A stretch of 64,000 nt of DNA, taken from positions 19,637 through 83,636 of the forward strand of contig JASDWX010000035.1 of NCBI GenBank assembly GCA_041890515.1. The letters run 5' to 3'. The position numbers were made by a program, and so were the translations under genes. Below are positions 1 to 9,008 of the stretch, piece after piece. The DNA is from Colwellia_A sp041890515. Its GTDB lineage: Bacteria; Pseudomonadota; Gammaproteobacteria; Enterobacterales; Alteromonadaceae. The notes under the pieces were generated by a model. The model was not told the origin of the DNA. It was given only the letters and a program-made list of their open reading frames with translations, and did no database searches. Position 1 is the first letter of the stretch. Each line of letters begins with the position of its first letter.

Positions 1-420
1 TTCTAATATAGATATTTCAATTAACATTTCTGCTAATGATTTTTTTTGACTGGTTTGGCTTTGTAACATTGGACCACCAGCTGGAGGCGACTGTTGAAAA
101 TTAAACTCATTTTCCGGTATTGATGCTTCACTTGCTAATCGGTCACCTAAAGCATTTAAACGTAACACTTGGCTTTGAAGCTCAGCGAGCTTCATCGTTA
201 ATGCAGTTAATTGCGGTTCACTTAATGGATTTTCATCTATTGTGACGAGTGAATTTAGTGCGAAAGGTAAAACTTTTGGAACTTCATCTGCAGAAAAAAT
301 CAAATGGATAACAAAGCCTGAAATTAGCGCGAAAACCGTTATCGCAGATAACCAATGCAACTTATTTAGTGTCATTGAAAATCTAACGTTCTTTCCACGA
401 TATAGTAGTGTTAAACTCAT
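1..420 (-). CDS. M23-family metallopeptidase, N-terminal part (cut by window edge)
   Basis: Only about the first 140 residues are in the window; the rest lies left of base 1. The start at 420 reads MSLTLLYRGKNVRF, followed by one hydrophobic segment (near residues 24-40), then a periplasmic stretch with LRLNALGDRL and PPAGGP. These match the N-terminal region of the envelope M23/LytM-type peptidases found beside secA and lpxC in gammaproteobacteria. The peptidase domain itself is not visible. A second in-frame ATG at 375 is possible. It is divergent from dciA, with a 35 bp gap. The family call rests on N-terminal sequence and neighbourhood only. Confidence 0.6.
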   Translation of the reverse strand, partial: MSLTLLYRGKNVRFSMTLNKLHWLSAITVFALISGFVIHLIFSADEVPKVLPFALNSLVTIDENPLSEPQLTALTMKLAELQSQVLRLNALGDRLASEASIPENEFNFQQSPPAGGPMLQSQTSQKKSLAEMLIEISILE

Positions 421-455
421 AATTACTTAAATACTATTCCAAAGTAGAGTGGTTA

Positions 456-926
456 ATGGCACGGAAAACAAGAAAGCCTTCAGATATGTCAGAGCTCTTT
501 CAATCATCGAAAGGCACTTTGGCACAAATAGCGGCAAAAACCAACTCTTTAACTATTTTGTCTGACATTGTACGTCAAACATGCCCTGACCTACCAGCAG
601 ATGTCTGGCATATTGCCAATTTTAAGCAAAAATCTTTAGTCATTGAAGTGACTTCTGCTGTTTGGAGTCAACGTTTACAGTTTGAACGCATGAATATTTG
701 TCGAGAACTATCCATCGCTACTGACAATGCTTTTGATCAAATTGAAATCAAAGTATCCCCTTATCGAAATAAGGTTATTTATCAAACAAAAGAAAAAGCG
801 CCTGAGCCCCTGAAAATATCACAAAACACCGCTAATCAATTATTGGCTGTTGCTAAAAACGCACCCGAGAGTTTAAGGAGAAAATTAGAAAAGCTAGCTA
901 AACATGCGCAAAAAAATCAAAGCTAG
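456..926 (+). CDS. dciA: DciA family protein (DUF721), predicted DnaB helicase loader/operator
   Basis: This 156 aa protein has the DUF721 pattern: a short basic N-terminus, then a KH-like core including DVWHIANFKQKSLVIEV and SAVWSQRLQFER. DciA proteins bind the replicative helicase DnaB and help load it in bacteria that lack DnaC; that role is known for the family and is inferred here. The C-terminal 30 residues are Lys/Gln-rich and probably disordered. Its place beside lpxC and the secA-linked peptidase is the usual one in this group. It converges on lpxC with a hairpin between them. Confidence 0.85.
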   Translation: MARKTRKPSDMSELFQSSKGTLAQIAAKTNSLTILSDIVRQTCPDLPADVWHIANFKQKSLVIEVTSAVWSQRLQFERMNICRELSIATDNAFDQIEIKVSPYRNKVIYQTKEKAPEPLKISQNTANQLLAVAKNAPESLRRKLEKLAKHAQKNQS

Positions 927-970
927 TTATCCAATAAACTCTATAAGATTATGTCGTATCGCTTAAAATA

Positions 971-997
971 AAAAACCAGTCAGATGACTGGTTTTTT
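971..997. terminator. Bidirectional rho-independent terminator between dciA and lpxC
   Basis: Arms CCAGTCA (976-982) and TGACTGG (985-991) form a tight hairpin flanked by A5 on the left and T6 on the right. It can therefore stop transcripts from both convergent genes. Confidence 0.85.
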
Positions 998-1024
998 ATA
1001 TCTTATTCTTCAGAAATAATTTAA

Positions 1025-1942
1025 CTAAAAAGCCGCTGTAGCTACTTCTTGGTATTGAATTGGAGATGGTGTTTCGTCTTCGTAAGTCACCCATTCCCAA
1101 CTTTCTTTCTGTTTAAACACTTCTCTTAAAAGAATGTTATTTAATCCATGTCCTGATTTAAAGGCATTTAGCTCACCTAAAATACTATGACCACACATAA
1201 ATAAATCGCCAATCGCATCTAATATTTTGTGTTTAACAAATTCATCGTCGTATCGAAGCTCGTCTTTATTAAGCATACGATATTCATCAAGCACGATGGC
1301 GTTTTCTAAACTGCCACCTAAAGCTAAATCGTGCGAGCGGAGAAACTCGATATCACTCATAAAGCCAAAAGTTCGTGCTCGACTAATTTCTTTGATAAAT
1401 GAGCAGCTTGATAAATCCATACTCATTGTTTGACACGTGTTAGATATAACAGGGTGATCAAATTCAATCGCAAAATTTATTTTAAAACCATGGTGAGGTT
1501 TTAATTCTGCCCATTTGTCACCTTCTTCAACACGAATCGTTTTTGTAATTCGAATAAAGCGTTTCGCTGCTGCTAATGTTTTGATGCCGACCGATTGAAT
1601 CAGATATACAAATGGTAATGCACTTCCATCCATAATAGGGATCTCAGGAGAATCAATTTCAACGATTAAATTGTCAATTCCTAAACCTGCGGCAGCTGAT
1701 AACAAGTGCTCGACGGTGGAAATCTTCACACCTTGTTCATTAACTAAACACGTACATAAAGTTGTTTCGCCCACAGCTTCAGGTGTTGCTGGAATCTCAA
1801 CAACTGGATCTAGGTCAATACGGCGAAATACAATACCGGTATTTGCTGGTGCAGGACGGAGAGTCAATTGCACCTTTTCACCTTTATGTAAACCAACCCC
1901 AAGGGCCGTTACACTTTCTTTTAATGTACGTTGTTTAATCAT
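1025..1942 (-). CDS. lpxC: UDP-3-O-acyl-N-acetylglucosamine deacetylase
   Basis: LpxC carries out the committed, zinc-dependent deacetylation in lipid A synthesis in the cytoplasm. The 305 aa length is normal. Zinc ligands are visible: H79 in TVEHLLSA, and H238 and D242 in KHKILDAIGD. H265 in SGHGLNN is the catalytic histidine position. It is the last gene of the dcw run, 216 bp after ftsZ, so it may also have its own promoter. AAGG lies five bases upstream of the ATG. Confidence 0.97.
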   Translation of the reverse strand: MIKQRTLKESVTALGVGLHKGEKVQLTLRPAPANTGIVFRRIDLDPVVEIPATPEAVGETTLCTCLVNEQGVKISTVEHLLSAAAGLGIDNLIVEIDSPEIPIMDGSALPFVYLIQSVGIKTLAAAKRFIRITKTIRVEEGDKWAELKPHHGFKINFAIEFDHPVISNTCQTMSMDLSSCSFIKEISRARTFGFMSDIEFLRSHDLALGGSLENAIVLDEYRMLNKDELRYDDEFVKHKILDAIGDLFMCGHSILGELNAFKSGHGLNNILLREVFKQKESWEWVTYEDETPSPIQYQEVATAAF

Positions 1943-2158
1943 AAATGCCTTATTAAGCTTTTATTTCACTTTCAAATGCGCCATCGATTTTCGACGGGGG
2001 CATAATATAGCAAAAAACTTAACAATATCAAAATATCAGCTTTTAGCTACGCTTTATTCTAAACAGCACTGTTCAACCAGTACTATTCTCATGACGAATT
2101 AGTATGAATTACAATAGACCCTAACGTTCAATATTATCATTCAACTATTTACGGTTTA

Positions 2159-3316
2159 TTAATCAGCCTGCTTGCGTAAAAATGCAGGAATGTCTAAATA
2201 GTTTTCTATATCCGCTGCAGTTTGTACTTGTGCATTACTGTCTTGCATTGTTATAGGTGCTGAATTTATTTCTGCTTGTGGGCTAGCAATAAACTCTTGT
2301 CCTACAGCAATAGGCGCAATAGTTGGTACTGGGTTTACTAAGGTGATATCAGGCTTTCGCTCAGCACCAATACCCGTTGCAACAACTGTTACTCGTAATT
2401 CATTGCTCATTTCTGGGTCAATTACCGCACCAACTACTACTGTTGCATTTTCTGATGCAAAAGCTTTCACTGCGTTACCAACCGTTTCAAATTCATCAAT
2501 ACTAATATCCATACCGGCTGTAATGTTAACTAAAATACCACGAGCGCCAGCTAAATCTACATCTTCTAGTAATGGACTAGAAATTGCAGCTTCTGCAGCT
2601 TCTTCAGCTCGGTCAGGACCCGAAGCTATACCAGAACCCATCATAGCCGTACCCATTTCTGACATTACTGTACGTACATCTGCAAAATCGACGTTGATTA
2701 AACCAGGACGTGTAATTAGCTCAGCAATACCTTGAACAGCACCTAACAATACATTATTGGCTGCTTTAAATGCGTCAAGTAATGATGTTCCTGGGCCTAA
2801 TACTTTTAACAATTTTTCATTTGGAATTGTAATCAAAGAATCTACACTCTTAGATAAAAACTCGATTCCTTGGTCCGCGTAATTCATACGCTTCTTACCT
2901 TCAAATGGGAACGGTTTAGTCACTACAGCTACCGTTAATATACCCATTTCTTTTGGTATTTCTGCTACAACTGGTGCTGCTCCAGTTCCTGTACCCCCAC
3001 CCATACCAGCGGCAATAAAGATCATATCTGCACCTTGTAAGGTATCTCTGATCGTTTCACGATCTTCTTCAGCACTTCTGCGGCCAATTTCAGGGTTTGC
3101 ACCAGCACCTAGACCTTTAGTTACGTCAGCGCCTAATTGCAATGTTACATTAGCTGCTGAATTACGTAATGCTTGTGAATCAGTATTTGCTGTAATGAAC
3201 TCTACACCTTCAATGGTTTGGCAAACCATGTGCTCAACTGCGTTTCCGCCGCCTCCGCCAACACCGATGACTTTAATTATTGCTTCTTCGTTATGATCTT
3301 CCATTAATTCAAACAT
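2159..3316 (-). CDS. ftsZ: Cell division GTPase FtsZ
   Basis: FtsZ is the tubulin-like GTPase that polymerises into the Z ring. The tubulin signature GGGTGTGAA is at residues 106-114. The variable linker (about 315-365) ends in the conserved tail DIENYLDIPAFLRKQAD, which binds FtsA and ZipA. The length, 385 aa, is typical. A GGAGAG Shine-Dalgarno sequence lies seven bases before the ATG. The 126 bp gap to ftsA holds a 16 bp palindrome, so ftsZ may be separately controlled, as in E. coli. Confidence 0.98.
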   Translation of the reverse strand: MFELMEDHNEEAIIKVIGVGGGGGNAVEHMVCQTIEGVEFITANTDSQALRNSAANVTLQLGADVTKGLGAGANPEIGRRSAEEDRETIRDTLQGADMIFIAAGMGGGTGTGAAPVVAEIPKEMGILTVAVVTKPFPFEGKKRMNYADQGIEFLSKSVDSLITIPNEKLLKVLGPGTSLLDAFKAANNVLLGAVQGIAELITRPGLINVDFADVRTVMSEMGTAMMGSGIASGPDRAEEAAEAAISSPLLEDVDLAGARGILVNITAGMDISIDEFETVGNAVKAFASENATVVVGAVIDPEMSNELRVTVVATGIGAERKPDITLVNPVPTIAPIAVGQEFIASPQAEINSAPITMQDSNAQVQTAADIENYLDIPAFLRKQAD

Positions 3317-3381
3317 TTTATTCTCTCCGATTTTTTATTATGTTTTGTTCCACCAAAACGCGATTTATCTTTTCTTTTCTC

Positions 3382-3397
3382 ACCTGCTGCAGCAGGT
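3382..3397. promoter_or_regulatory. 16 bp perfect palindrome in the ftsA-ftsZ gap
   Basis: ACCTGCTGCAGCAGGT is fully self-complementary and lies between the ftsA stop and the ftsZ ribosome-binding site. It could be an RNA hairpin shaping ftsZ mRNA or a repressor site. No T-tract follows on the minus strand, so it is not a standard terminator. The function is not known. Confidence 0.4.
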
Positions 3398-3442
3398 TAT
3401 AAATACTTCTTTAATATATTTTAACGATCCATAAGTGAGCAG

Positions 3443-4678
3443 TTAAAACTCACCTTTAAACCAAGCGAATATTCGTGAAGTAATACTAGCAATACCTTCA
3501 CTTTTCTTACTTTCTAGACTTTGTTGTTCACTGGCTTGCATACCGTAATGTAATAAACCTACAACGGTAGAATAAGTTGAATCATCAACATATTCTTTTA
3601 AACCAATAGACTCTTTTGGTTTAGCTACACGCACTGGCATTTGAAAAACTTCTTCAGCAAATTCGACAACACCTTCCATTTTCGCCGTACCACCTGTTAA
3701 TACATAACCTGCGGCAATTTGATCTTCTAATCCTGCTTCTCGTAACTCTTCTTGTATCAGTTCAAAGAGTTCATGGTAACGAGGTTCGACAACTTCAGCT
3801 AATGTGTGACGAGACATTGAACGAGCAGGACGACCACCAACACTGGGTACTTCAATGTTCTCTTCCATACTCACCATTTGACGAAGTGCACAAGCGTACT
3901 GCACTTTAATGTCTTCAGCATGACTTAACGGTGTTCTAAATATTTTGGCTATATCACTCGTCACCTGATTACCTGCAACAGGAATAACAGCGGTATGACG
4001 TAAAGCCCCACCAGCGAATACAGCTATATCCATAGTGCCTGCGCCCATATCAACCACACAAATACCGAGCTCTTTTTCATCATCGGTTAAGGTAGCGTAA
4101 CTTGATGCTAACGCTGAAAATATAAGTTGGTCTGCCTTAACTTCACAACGCTCAACACATTTAACAATATTTTTTGCCATATCATTAGCACAGGTAACAA
4201 TATGAACCTTTGCCTCCATACGAACACCTGACATACCAATAGGGCTTTTTATACCGTCTTGACAGTCAATACTGAATTCTTGTGGTAACACATGCAACAT
4301 ACGACGTTCAGCCGAAATAGGTACAGAGCGTGCGGTATGTATTACGTTATCAACATCTTCTTGAATAACTTCTTTGTCATTAATTGGCACCATACCGTTT
4401 TCGTTTTGACAACTGATATGCTTACCCGAAATACCCAAATACACCGAACTTATTTGGCAATCAGCCATTAACTCAGCTTCATTAATGGCACGTTGAATAG
4501 ATTGAATAACTAAATTCAAATCGTTAACGCCACCTTTATCCATGCCACGTGCTGGTTGATTACCAACACCAACAATACTTAATTGGTTGTCTGGGGTGAT
4601 TTCACCCACAGCAACAGATATTTTCGATGTTCCGATGTCTAAACCTACAACAAGATTTCTTTCGTTTATTTTTGACAT
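3443..4678 (-). CDS. ftsA: Cell division protein FtsA
   Basis: FtsA is the actin-like ATPase that tethers FtsZ to the inner membrane. VVGLDIGTSK near the N-terminus is the phosphate-1 motif, and VVDMGAGTMDIAVF and VLTGGTAKM are the later actin-fold motifs. The C-terminus (IFAWFKGEF) is the amphipathic membrane-targeting helix. I chose the ATG at 4678 (411 aa), which gives MSKINERNLVVGLD and a five-base gap after ftsQ. A longer reading from 4717 would overlap ftsQ by 34 bases and adds a non-conserved leader. Confidence 0.96.
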   Translation of the reverse strand: MSKINERNLVVGLDIGTSKISVAVGEITPDNQLSIVGVGNQPARGMDKGGVNDLNLVIQSIQRAINEAELMADCQISSVYLGISGKHISCQNENGMVPINDKEVIQEDVDNVIHTARSVPISAERRMLHVLPQEFSIDCQDGIKSPIGMSGVRMEAKVHIVTCANDMAKNIVKCVERCEVKADQLIFSALASSYATLTDDEKELGICVVDMGAGTMDIAVFAGGALRHTAVIPVAGNQVTSDIAKIFRTPLSHAEDIKVQYACALRQMVSMEENIEVPSVGGRPARSMSRHTLAEVVEPRYHELFELIQEELREAGLEDQIAAGYVLTGGTAKMEGVVEFAEEVFQMPVRVAKPKESIGLKEYVDDSTYSTVVGLLHYGMQASEQQSLESKKSEGIASITSRIFAWFKGEF

Positions 4679-4683
4679 TAAGG

Positions 4684-5475
4684 TTAAGCTCTTTGTTTTT
4701 TCTCTGCGGTTTTCCAACCTACAGCGAGTCCGGTGTCATAACGTAAATCAACATAATCGACTTGTTGATTTTCTTTTTTTGTTTTTATTATTTGTGGATA
4801 TACATCCATAAAGCGTTGCACCCGCTCAATTTTATTCTCTCTGCCTAAATTGAGCATTACACCGTTATTAAGTGTTAACTGCCACGAGTGTCGTTCGGTA
4901 AGTAATAACTCATCAATTGATAGTTCACTAAACTTTAATAACTTACTTAAGTTAACAAAGTTTGCTAATGCGATATCTTCACTTCCTTCCGGACCAAAAA
5001 ATGCAGGTAAACCAATATTCAAACGTGTTATATCCGCTTGAAATGCTTTGCCGTATTGGTTAATTAAAAAATCACCATTCCATAAAGCTATTGGCGTTTG
5101 ATCAACCACATAAATTTTCAATTCATTTGGCCATTTCTTACGTACTGATACTGAATATACCCAAGGTAGTTCGGCGACTTTTTCTTGTATTTCATTTACA
5201 TCAACATTGAAAAAATTGCCTAAATTAACCTGCTCAATCGCGACTTCAATATCTTGTCTTATGGTAAAGGGCATCTCGCCGCCAATAACAATAGAAGTTA
5301 CAGGTGTTGACTCTTCAGACGATATTTTATTATTTAAATACCAACTGAATGAAAAAATAGTAACAATCACAAGCACAAAAAACGATACACCTAGCCAAAA
5401 TGACCAATGTAATGCTTCTTGTTGCCCAGTCACGGCTGTTCGCAATGACGTTTGTTTATTGTTATTTTTTGTCAT
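4684..5475 (-). CDS. ftsQ: Cell division protein FtsQ
   Basis: FtsQ is a bitopic divisome protein that links early components to FtsL/FtsB and FtsW/FtsI. The 263 aa sequence has a short cytoplasmic N-terminus, one membrane helix (about 23-47), a POTRA domain (about 60-130; VTSIVIGGEMPFTIRQDIEVA) and a beta domain. It lies two bases after ddl and five before ftsA. Confidence 0.95.
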   Translation of the reverse strand: MTKNNNKQTSLRTAVTGQQEALHWSFWLGVSFFVLVIVTIFSFSWYLNNKISSEESTPVTSIVIGGEMPFTIRQDIEVAIEQVNLGNFFNVDVNEIQEKVAELPWVYSVSVRKKWPNELKIYVVDQTPIALWNGDFLINQYGKAFQADITRLNIGLPAFFGPEGSEDIALANFVNLSKLLKFSELSIDELLLTERHSWQLTLNNGVMLNLGRENKIERVQRFMDVYPQIIKTKKENQQVDYVDLRYDTGLAVGWKTAEKKQRA

Positions 5476-5477
5476 TA

Positions 5478-6416
5478 TTATTTGGCCAATTTTCCTGTGC
5501 TAATTTCTACTATTTTTTTTACTAGCTCACTAAAATTTATACCGTGAACTTTTGCTGATTTTGGTACGAGTGAAGTTTCAGTCATGCCCGGCACTGTATT
5601 TACTTCGAGTAATTGCCATTGATTTTGATTATTTCGCATAACGTCTACACGTCCCCAGCCTTTAGCTCCTGTTGCTTTGAAGGCTTTTAGTGCTAATACC
5701 CTTAATGCACTTTCATCTTCATCACTTAACCCAGCAGGACAGTGATACTGCGTTGTGGTTGATTGATACTTTGCTTCATAGTCATAAAATTCACGAGGTG
5801 TTTCCATATGAATAGCAGGTAATGCTTCGTCACCTAAAATTGCCACGGTGTATTCTGGTCCAGTGATCCAGGCTTCGACTAATATTTCATCATCATATTC
5901 AAATGCTGCCGTTAATGCTTTATGTAACTCATTAGCCGTTTGTGCCTTCGCCATGCCAATACTTGAACCTTCATTGGCAGGCTTTACCATCACCATATCG
6001 CCAAGTTTATTAAGTATCTTTACTGCTTGCCCTTCTTCGTAATCATTTTTATCAACAATAGCGTATGGCGCGGTTGGTAACCCTTGCGCTTGGAAAACTT
6101 GCTTGCTACGAATCTTGTCCATCGATAACGCTGAACCTAAAACATCAGAACCTGTGTATGGAATGCCCATATACTGTAAAGCACCTTGCACACAACCGTC
6201 TTCACCACCTCTTCCATGTAATGCGATAAAGACACGGTCAATATTGCGCTTTGTTAAGTCCGTTAGACAAAATCCTTTTGTATCAATTAACTCAACCTCA
6301 AATCCTGCTTGGCGCAAACCTTCTGCCACTGCTTTCCCTGAATTGAGCGACACCTCACGTTCAGCAGAGTCCCCACCATATAAAACAGCTAACTTTTGAC
6401 TGTTAAGAACCGTCAT
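5478..6416 (-). CDS. ddl: D-alanine--D-alanine ligase
   Basis: Ddl joins two D-alanines using ATP for the peptidoglycan stem. This ATP-grasp protein of 312 aa has VLYGGDSAEREVSL at the N-terminus, the substrate loop EGSSIGMAKA, and the C-terminal LLEVNTVPGMTETSLVPKSA metal-binding region. It matches the dcw-encoded DdlB type by position. Its start lies inside the end of murC (14 bp overlap), so the two are probably translationally coupled. Confidence 0.96.
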   Translation of the reverse strand: MTVLNSQKLAVLYGGDSAEREVSLNSGKAVAEGLRQAGFEVELIDTKGFCLTDLTKRNIDRVFIALHGRGGEDGCVQGALQYMGIPYTGSDVLGSALSMDKIRSKQVFQAQGLPTAPYAIVDKNDYEEGQAVKILNKLGDMVMVKPANEGSSIGMAKAQTANELHKALTAAFEYDDEILVEAWITGPEYTVAILGDEALPAIHMETPREFYDYEAKYQSTTTQYHCPAGLSDEDESALRVLALKAFKATGAKGWGRVDVMRNNQNQWQLLEVNTVPGMTETSLVPKSAKVHGINFSELVKKIVEISTGKLAK

Positions 6417-7893
6417 GTTCAGCTCCTTTCATATCAACGGTTAATAACGGGTTTTGTATGATCTTACGTGCAATCACACCAATGGTGCCAGCACCTTGAG
6501 TAATGACCATATCGCCATCTTGTAATTGTGCGTGTAATAATTCGGCTAACTTTTCTGGGTCGCTTACATATATCGGTTCAATTTGACCACGTTGACGAAT
6601 GCTACGCGCTAAACTTTTACTGTCAGCACTGATAATCGGTGTTTCACCTGCGGCGTAAACATCGAGAAGCAATAAACAGTCTACTTCCGACAGTACTTCA
6701 ACAAAATCTTCATATAAATCACGAGTACGAGAATAACGATGTGGTTGAAAAATCATCACCAAACGCTTTTCAGGCCAACCATTTCGCATGGCTTTAATCG
6801 TTGCTTTGACTTCGCGTGGATGATGTCCATAATCATCAATTAGCACCATCTCACCATTTTCTGTAGACAAATTAGCGAGTTGTTCAAAGCGTCGACCGAT
6901 GCCCGCAAATTTTTCTAATGCGCTCACAATAGCTTTGTCAGCAACACCTTCATCTGTTGCAACAGCAATACTTGCTAATGCATTTAATACATTATGTTCA
7001 CCGGGTAGATTTACAGACATATCAATATCAACAAAACCTTCACGCTGTACCGTAAAGTGGCTTATACCACCATGTTGTTTAAAATTAATTGCTCGTACAT
7101 CAGCATCTTCACTAAAACCATAAGTGATCACTTGACGACTCATGCGTGGTAATAGTTCACGTACTACGGCGTTATCAATACAAACTACAGCTAAACCGTA
7201 AAAGGGCAAGTTGTGTAAAAATTCAATATAAGTGTCTTTAAGTTTTTCAAAATCGCCTTGATAAGTTTCCATGTGATCTTCATCTATATTCGTGATCACT
7301 GAAACCATGGGCTGTAAATGTAAAAATGAAGCGTCACTTTCATCTGCTTCTGCAATTAAATAACGACTAGTCCCTAGACGTGCATTTGTACCCGCACTAT
7401 TTAATAATCCACCGATAACAAATGTAGGGTCTAAATCCCCCTCAGCAAAAATGCTTGAAATCAAACTCGTTGTTGTCGTTTTACCATGTGTTCCGGCAAT
7501 CGCGACACCGTGTCGAAAACGCATGAGCTCTGCTAACATTTCAGCACGACGTACAACAGGAATACGTAATTTCTGAGCGTTAACTAGTTCTGGATTGTCG
7601 GCATTAATGGCTGTTGAAACAACAATCACACTCGCCCCAATAATATTTTTTTCTGCATGTCCGATGGTGATATCTGCACCTAAAGCCGTTAAACGAGTAA
7701 CCACTTGATTTTCGCCAATATCTGATCCGGTAATTTTATAACCTTCATTTAACAACACCTCAGCAATCCCACCCATGCCTGCACCACCAATACCGACAAA
7801 GTGAATACACTTTACGCGTCGCATTTCAGGTACTTTTATAGGGGCTGTGTTATTCGACATCTTATTTTTCATTGTTGTTAATATCTTACTCAT
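6403..7893 (-). CDS. murC: UDP-N-acetylmuramate--L-alanine ligase
   Basis: MurC adds the first L-Ala to UDP-MurNAc. VPEMRRVKCIHFVGIGGAGM is the dinucleotide-fold start, and GTHGKTTTT is the ATP-binding loop. I chose the ATG at 7893, whose A is the last base of the murG stop (TAATG), a common coupling form in this cluster. It gives 496 aa. An internal ATG at 7860 (MSNNTAPIKVPEM) would match the usual family length better, so the exact start is not settled. Confidence 0.95.
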   Translation of the reverse strand: MSKILTTMKNKMSNNTAPIKVPEMRRVKCIHFVGIGGAGMGGIAEVLLNEGYKITGSDIGENQVVTRLTALGADITIGHAEKNIIGASVIVVSTAINADNPELVNAQKLRIPVVRRAEMLAELMRFRHGVAIAGTHGKTTTTSLISSIFAEGDLDPTFVIGGLLNSAGTNARLGTSRYLIAEADESDASFLHLQPMVSVITNIDEDHMETYQGDFEKLKDTYIEFLHNLPFYGLAVVCIDNAVVRELLPRMSRQVITYGFSEDADVRAINFKQHGGISHFTVQREGFVDIDMSVNLPGEHNVLNALASIAVATDEGVADKAIVSALEKFAGIGRRFEQLANLSTENGEMVLIDDYGHHPREVKATIKAMRNGWPEKRLVMIFQPHRYSRTRDLYEDFVEVLSEVDCLLLLDVYAAGETPIISADSKSLARSIRQRGQIEPIYVSDPEKLAELLHAQLQDGDMVITQGAGTIGVIARKIIQNPLLTVDMKGAEHDGS

Positions 7894-9008
7894 TAGTGAA
7901 CTAACCCCACGCAAGTATGAGCAACACGATTTGTTGCATCAGCGTGAGCAGCGTCATGTGCGGCTTTCACCATAGATTGCACCACACTGTCGGAAACAAA
8001 AAGGCTGTTAAGCATTTGCGCTAAAGTTGTTCCGTTAAATTCTTTTTGTGGTAATAATTTTGCAGCACCTCGAGAAACTAAGTACATAGCATTTTTTGTT
8101 TGGTGGTCATCAACAGCATGCGGTAAAGGTACGAAAATAGCAGGTTTAGCCGCCATCGCTAATTCAGAAACAGTTAATGCACCTGCTCTGCAAATTACTA
8201 CGTCTGCCCATTGGTAAGCCGCTGCCATATCTTCAATAAATTCGGTCACTTTTACTTTGTCTTCAGCCATGCCAAATCGTTGATAATTTGCTAATACCGA
8301 TGCCTGACTATCACGACCCGTTTGATGCCAAACGTTTATATTTTGTAGGTGAATTTGTTTTAATGCTTGCGGTACCGTATCGTTTAGAATTTTTGCACCA
8401 AGGCTACCGCCAACGACTAAAACTTTTTTACTACTACTTGGATGCTCTGGTACAACGGGTGTTAATTCAGTTATTTCTTTACGTAATGGGTTTCCAACAA
8501 CTTGATATTTGACCCCATTTTTAAATGCATTTGGGAATGCACTTAAGACTGTTGTGGCTATCTTAGCTAAATATCGATTTGTCATGCCAGCCACTGCATT
8601 TTGTTCATGAAGCACCAAAGGTATACGCATTAACCAAGCAGCAAATCCACCCGGAGCACTTGCATAGCCCCCCATGCCGAGAACAACATCAGGTTTTACT
8701 TTACGTAAAATTGATATTGACTGTATGACTGACTGTAATAGTTTAAAAGGTATTTTAACACGCTCTATTAAGCTTTTATTACGTACCCCTGCAATATTAA
8801 TAAATGAAATGTCAAAACCGTGTTCAGGAACAATTTTTGCCTCCATACGCTTTTCAGTGCCAAGCCAATGTATAGCCCATCCTTTGGCTTGAAGCATTTC
8901 AGCTACTGCAATACCAGGAAAAATGTGCCCACCCGTGCCACCTGCCATCACTAATAAAGTGGGTAATTTTTTACGTGTCTTTTCTTCAAATCCAGTCATA
9001 TTGTTCAC
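7893..9008 (-). CDS. murG: Undecaprenyl-PP-MurNAc-pentapeptide GlcNAc transferase
   Basis: MurG makes lipid II from lipid I at the inner face of the membrane. The GT-B glycosyltransferase signature is present: AGGTGGHIFPGIAVAE at the N-terminus, GGSLGAKILND in the middle and RAGALTVSELAMA in the C-terminal UDP-sugar site. At 371 aa it is normal length. Its start overlaps the ftsW end by 23 bases; an in-frame ATG at 8999 is an alternative. The stop overlaps the murC start. Confidence 0.96.
   Translation of the reverse strand: MNNMTGFEEKTRKKLPTLLVMAGGTGGHIFPGIAVAEMLQAKGWAIHWLGTEKRMEAKIVPEHGFDISFINIAGVRNKSLIERVKIPFKLLQSVIQSISILRKVKPDVVLGMGGYASAPGGFAAWLMRIPLVLHEQNAVAGMTNRYLAKIATTVLSAFPNAFKNGVKYQVVGNPLRKEITELTPVVPEHPSSSKKVLVVGGSLGAKILNDTVPQALKQIHLQNINVWHQTGRDSQASVLANYQRFGMAEDKVKVTEFIEDMAAAYQWADVVICRAGALTVSELAMAAKPAIFVPLPHAVDDHQTKNAMYLVSRGAAKLLPQKEFNGTTLAQMLNSLFVSDSVVQSMVKAAHDAAHADATNRVAHTCVGLVH

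Noticed and set aside
1671..2102. Plus-strand reading frame opposite lpxC and its leader
   Set aside because: It is the complement of a conserved gene, lacks a ribosome site and shows no protein-family features.
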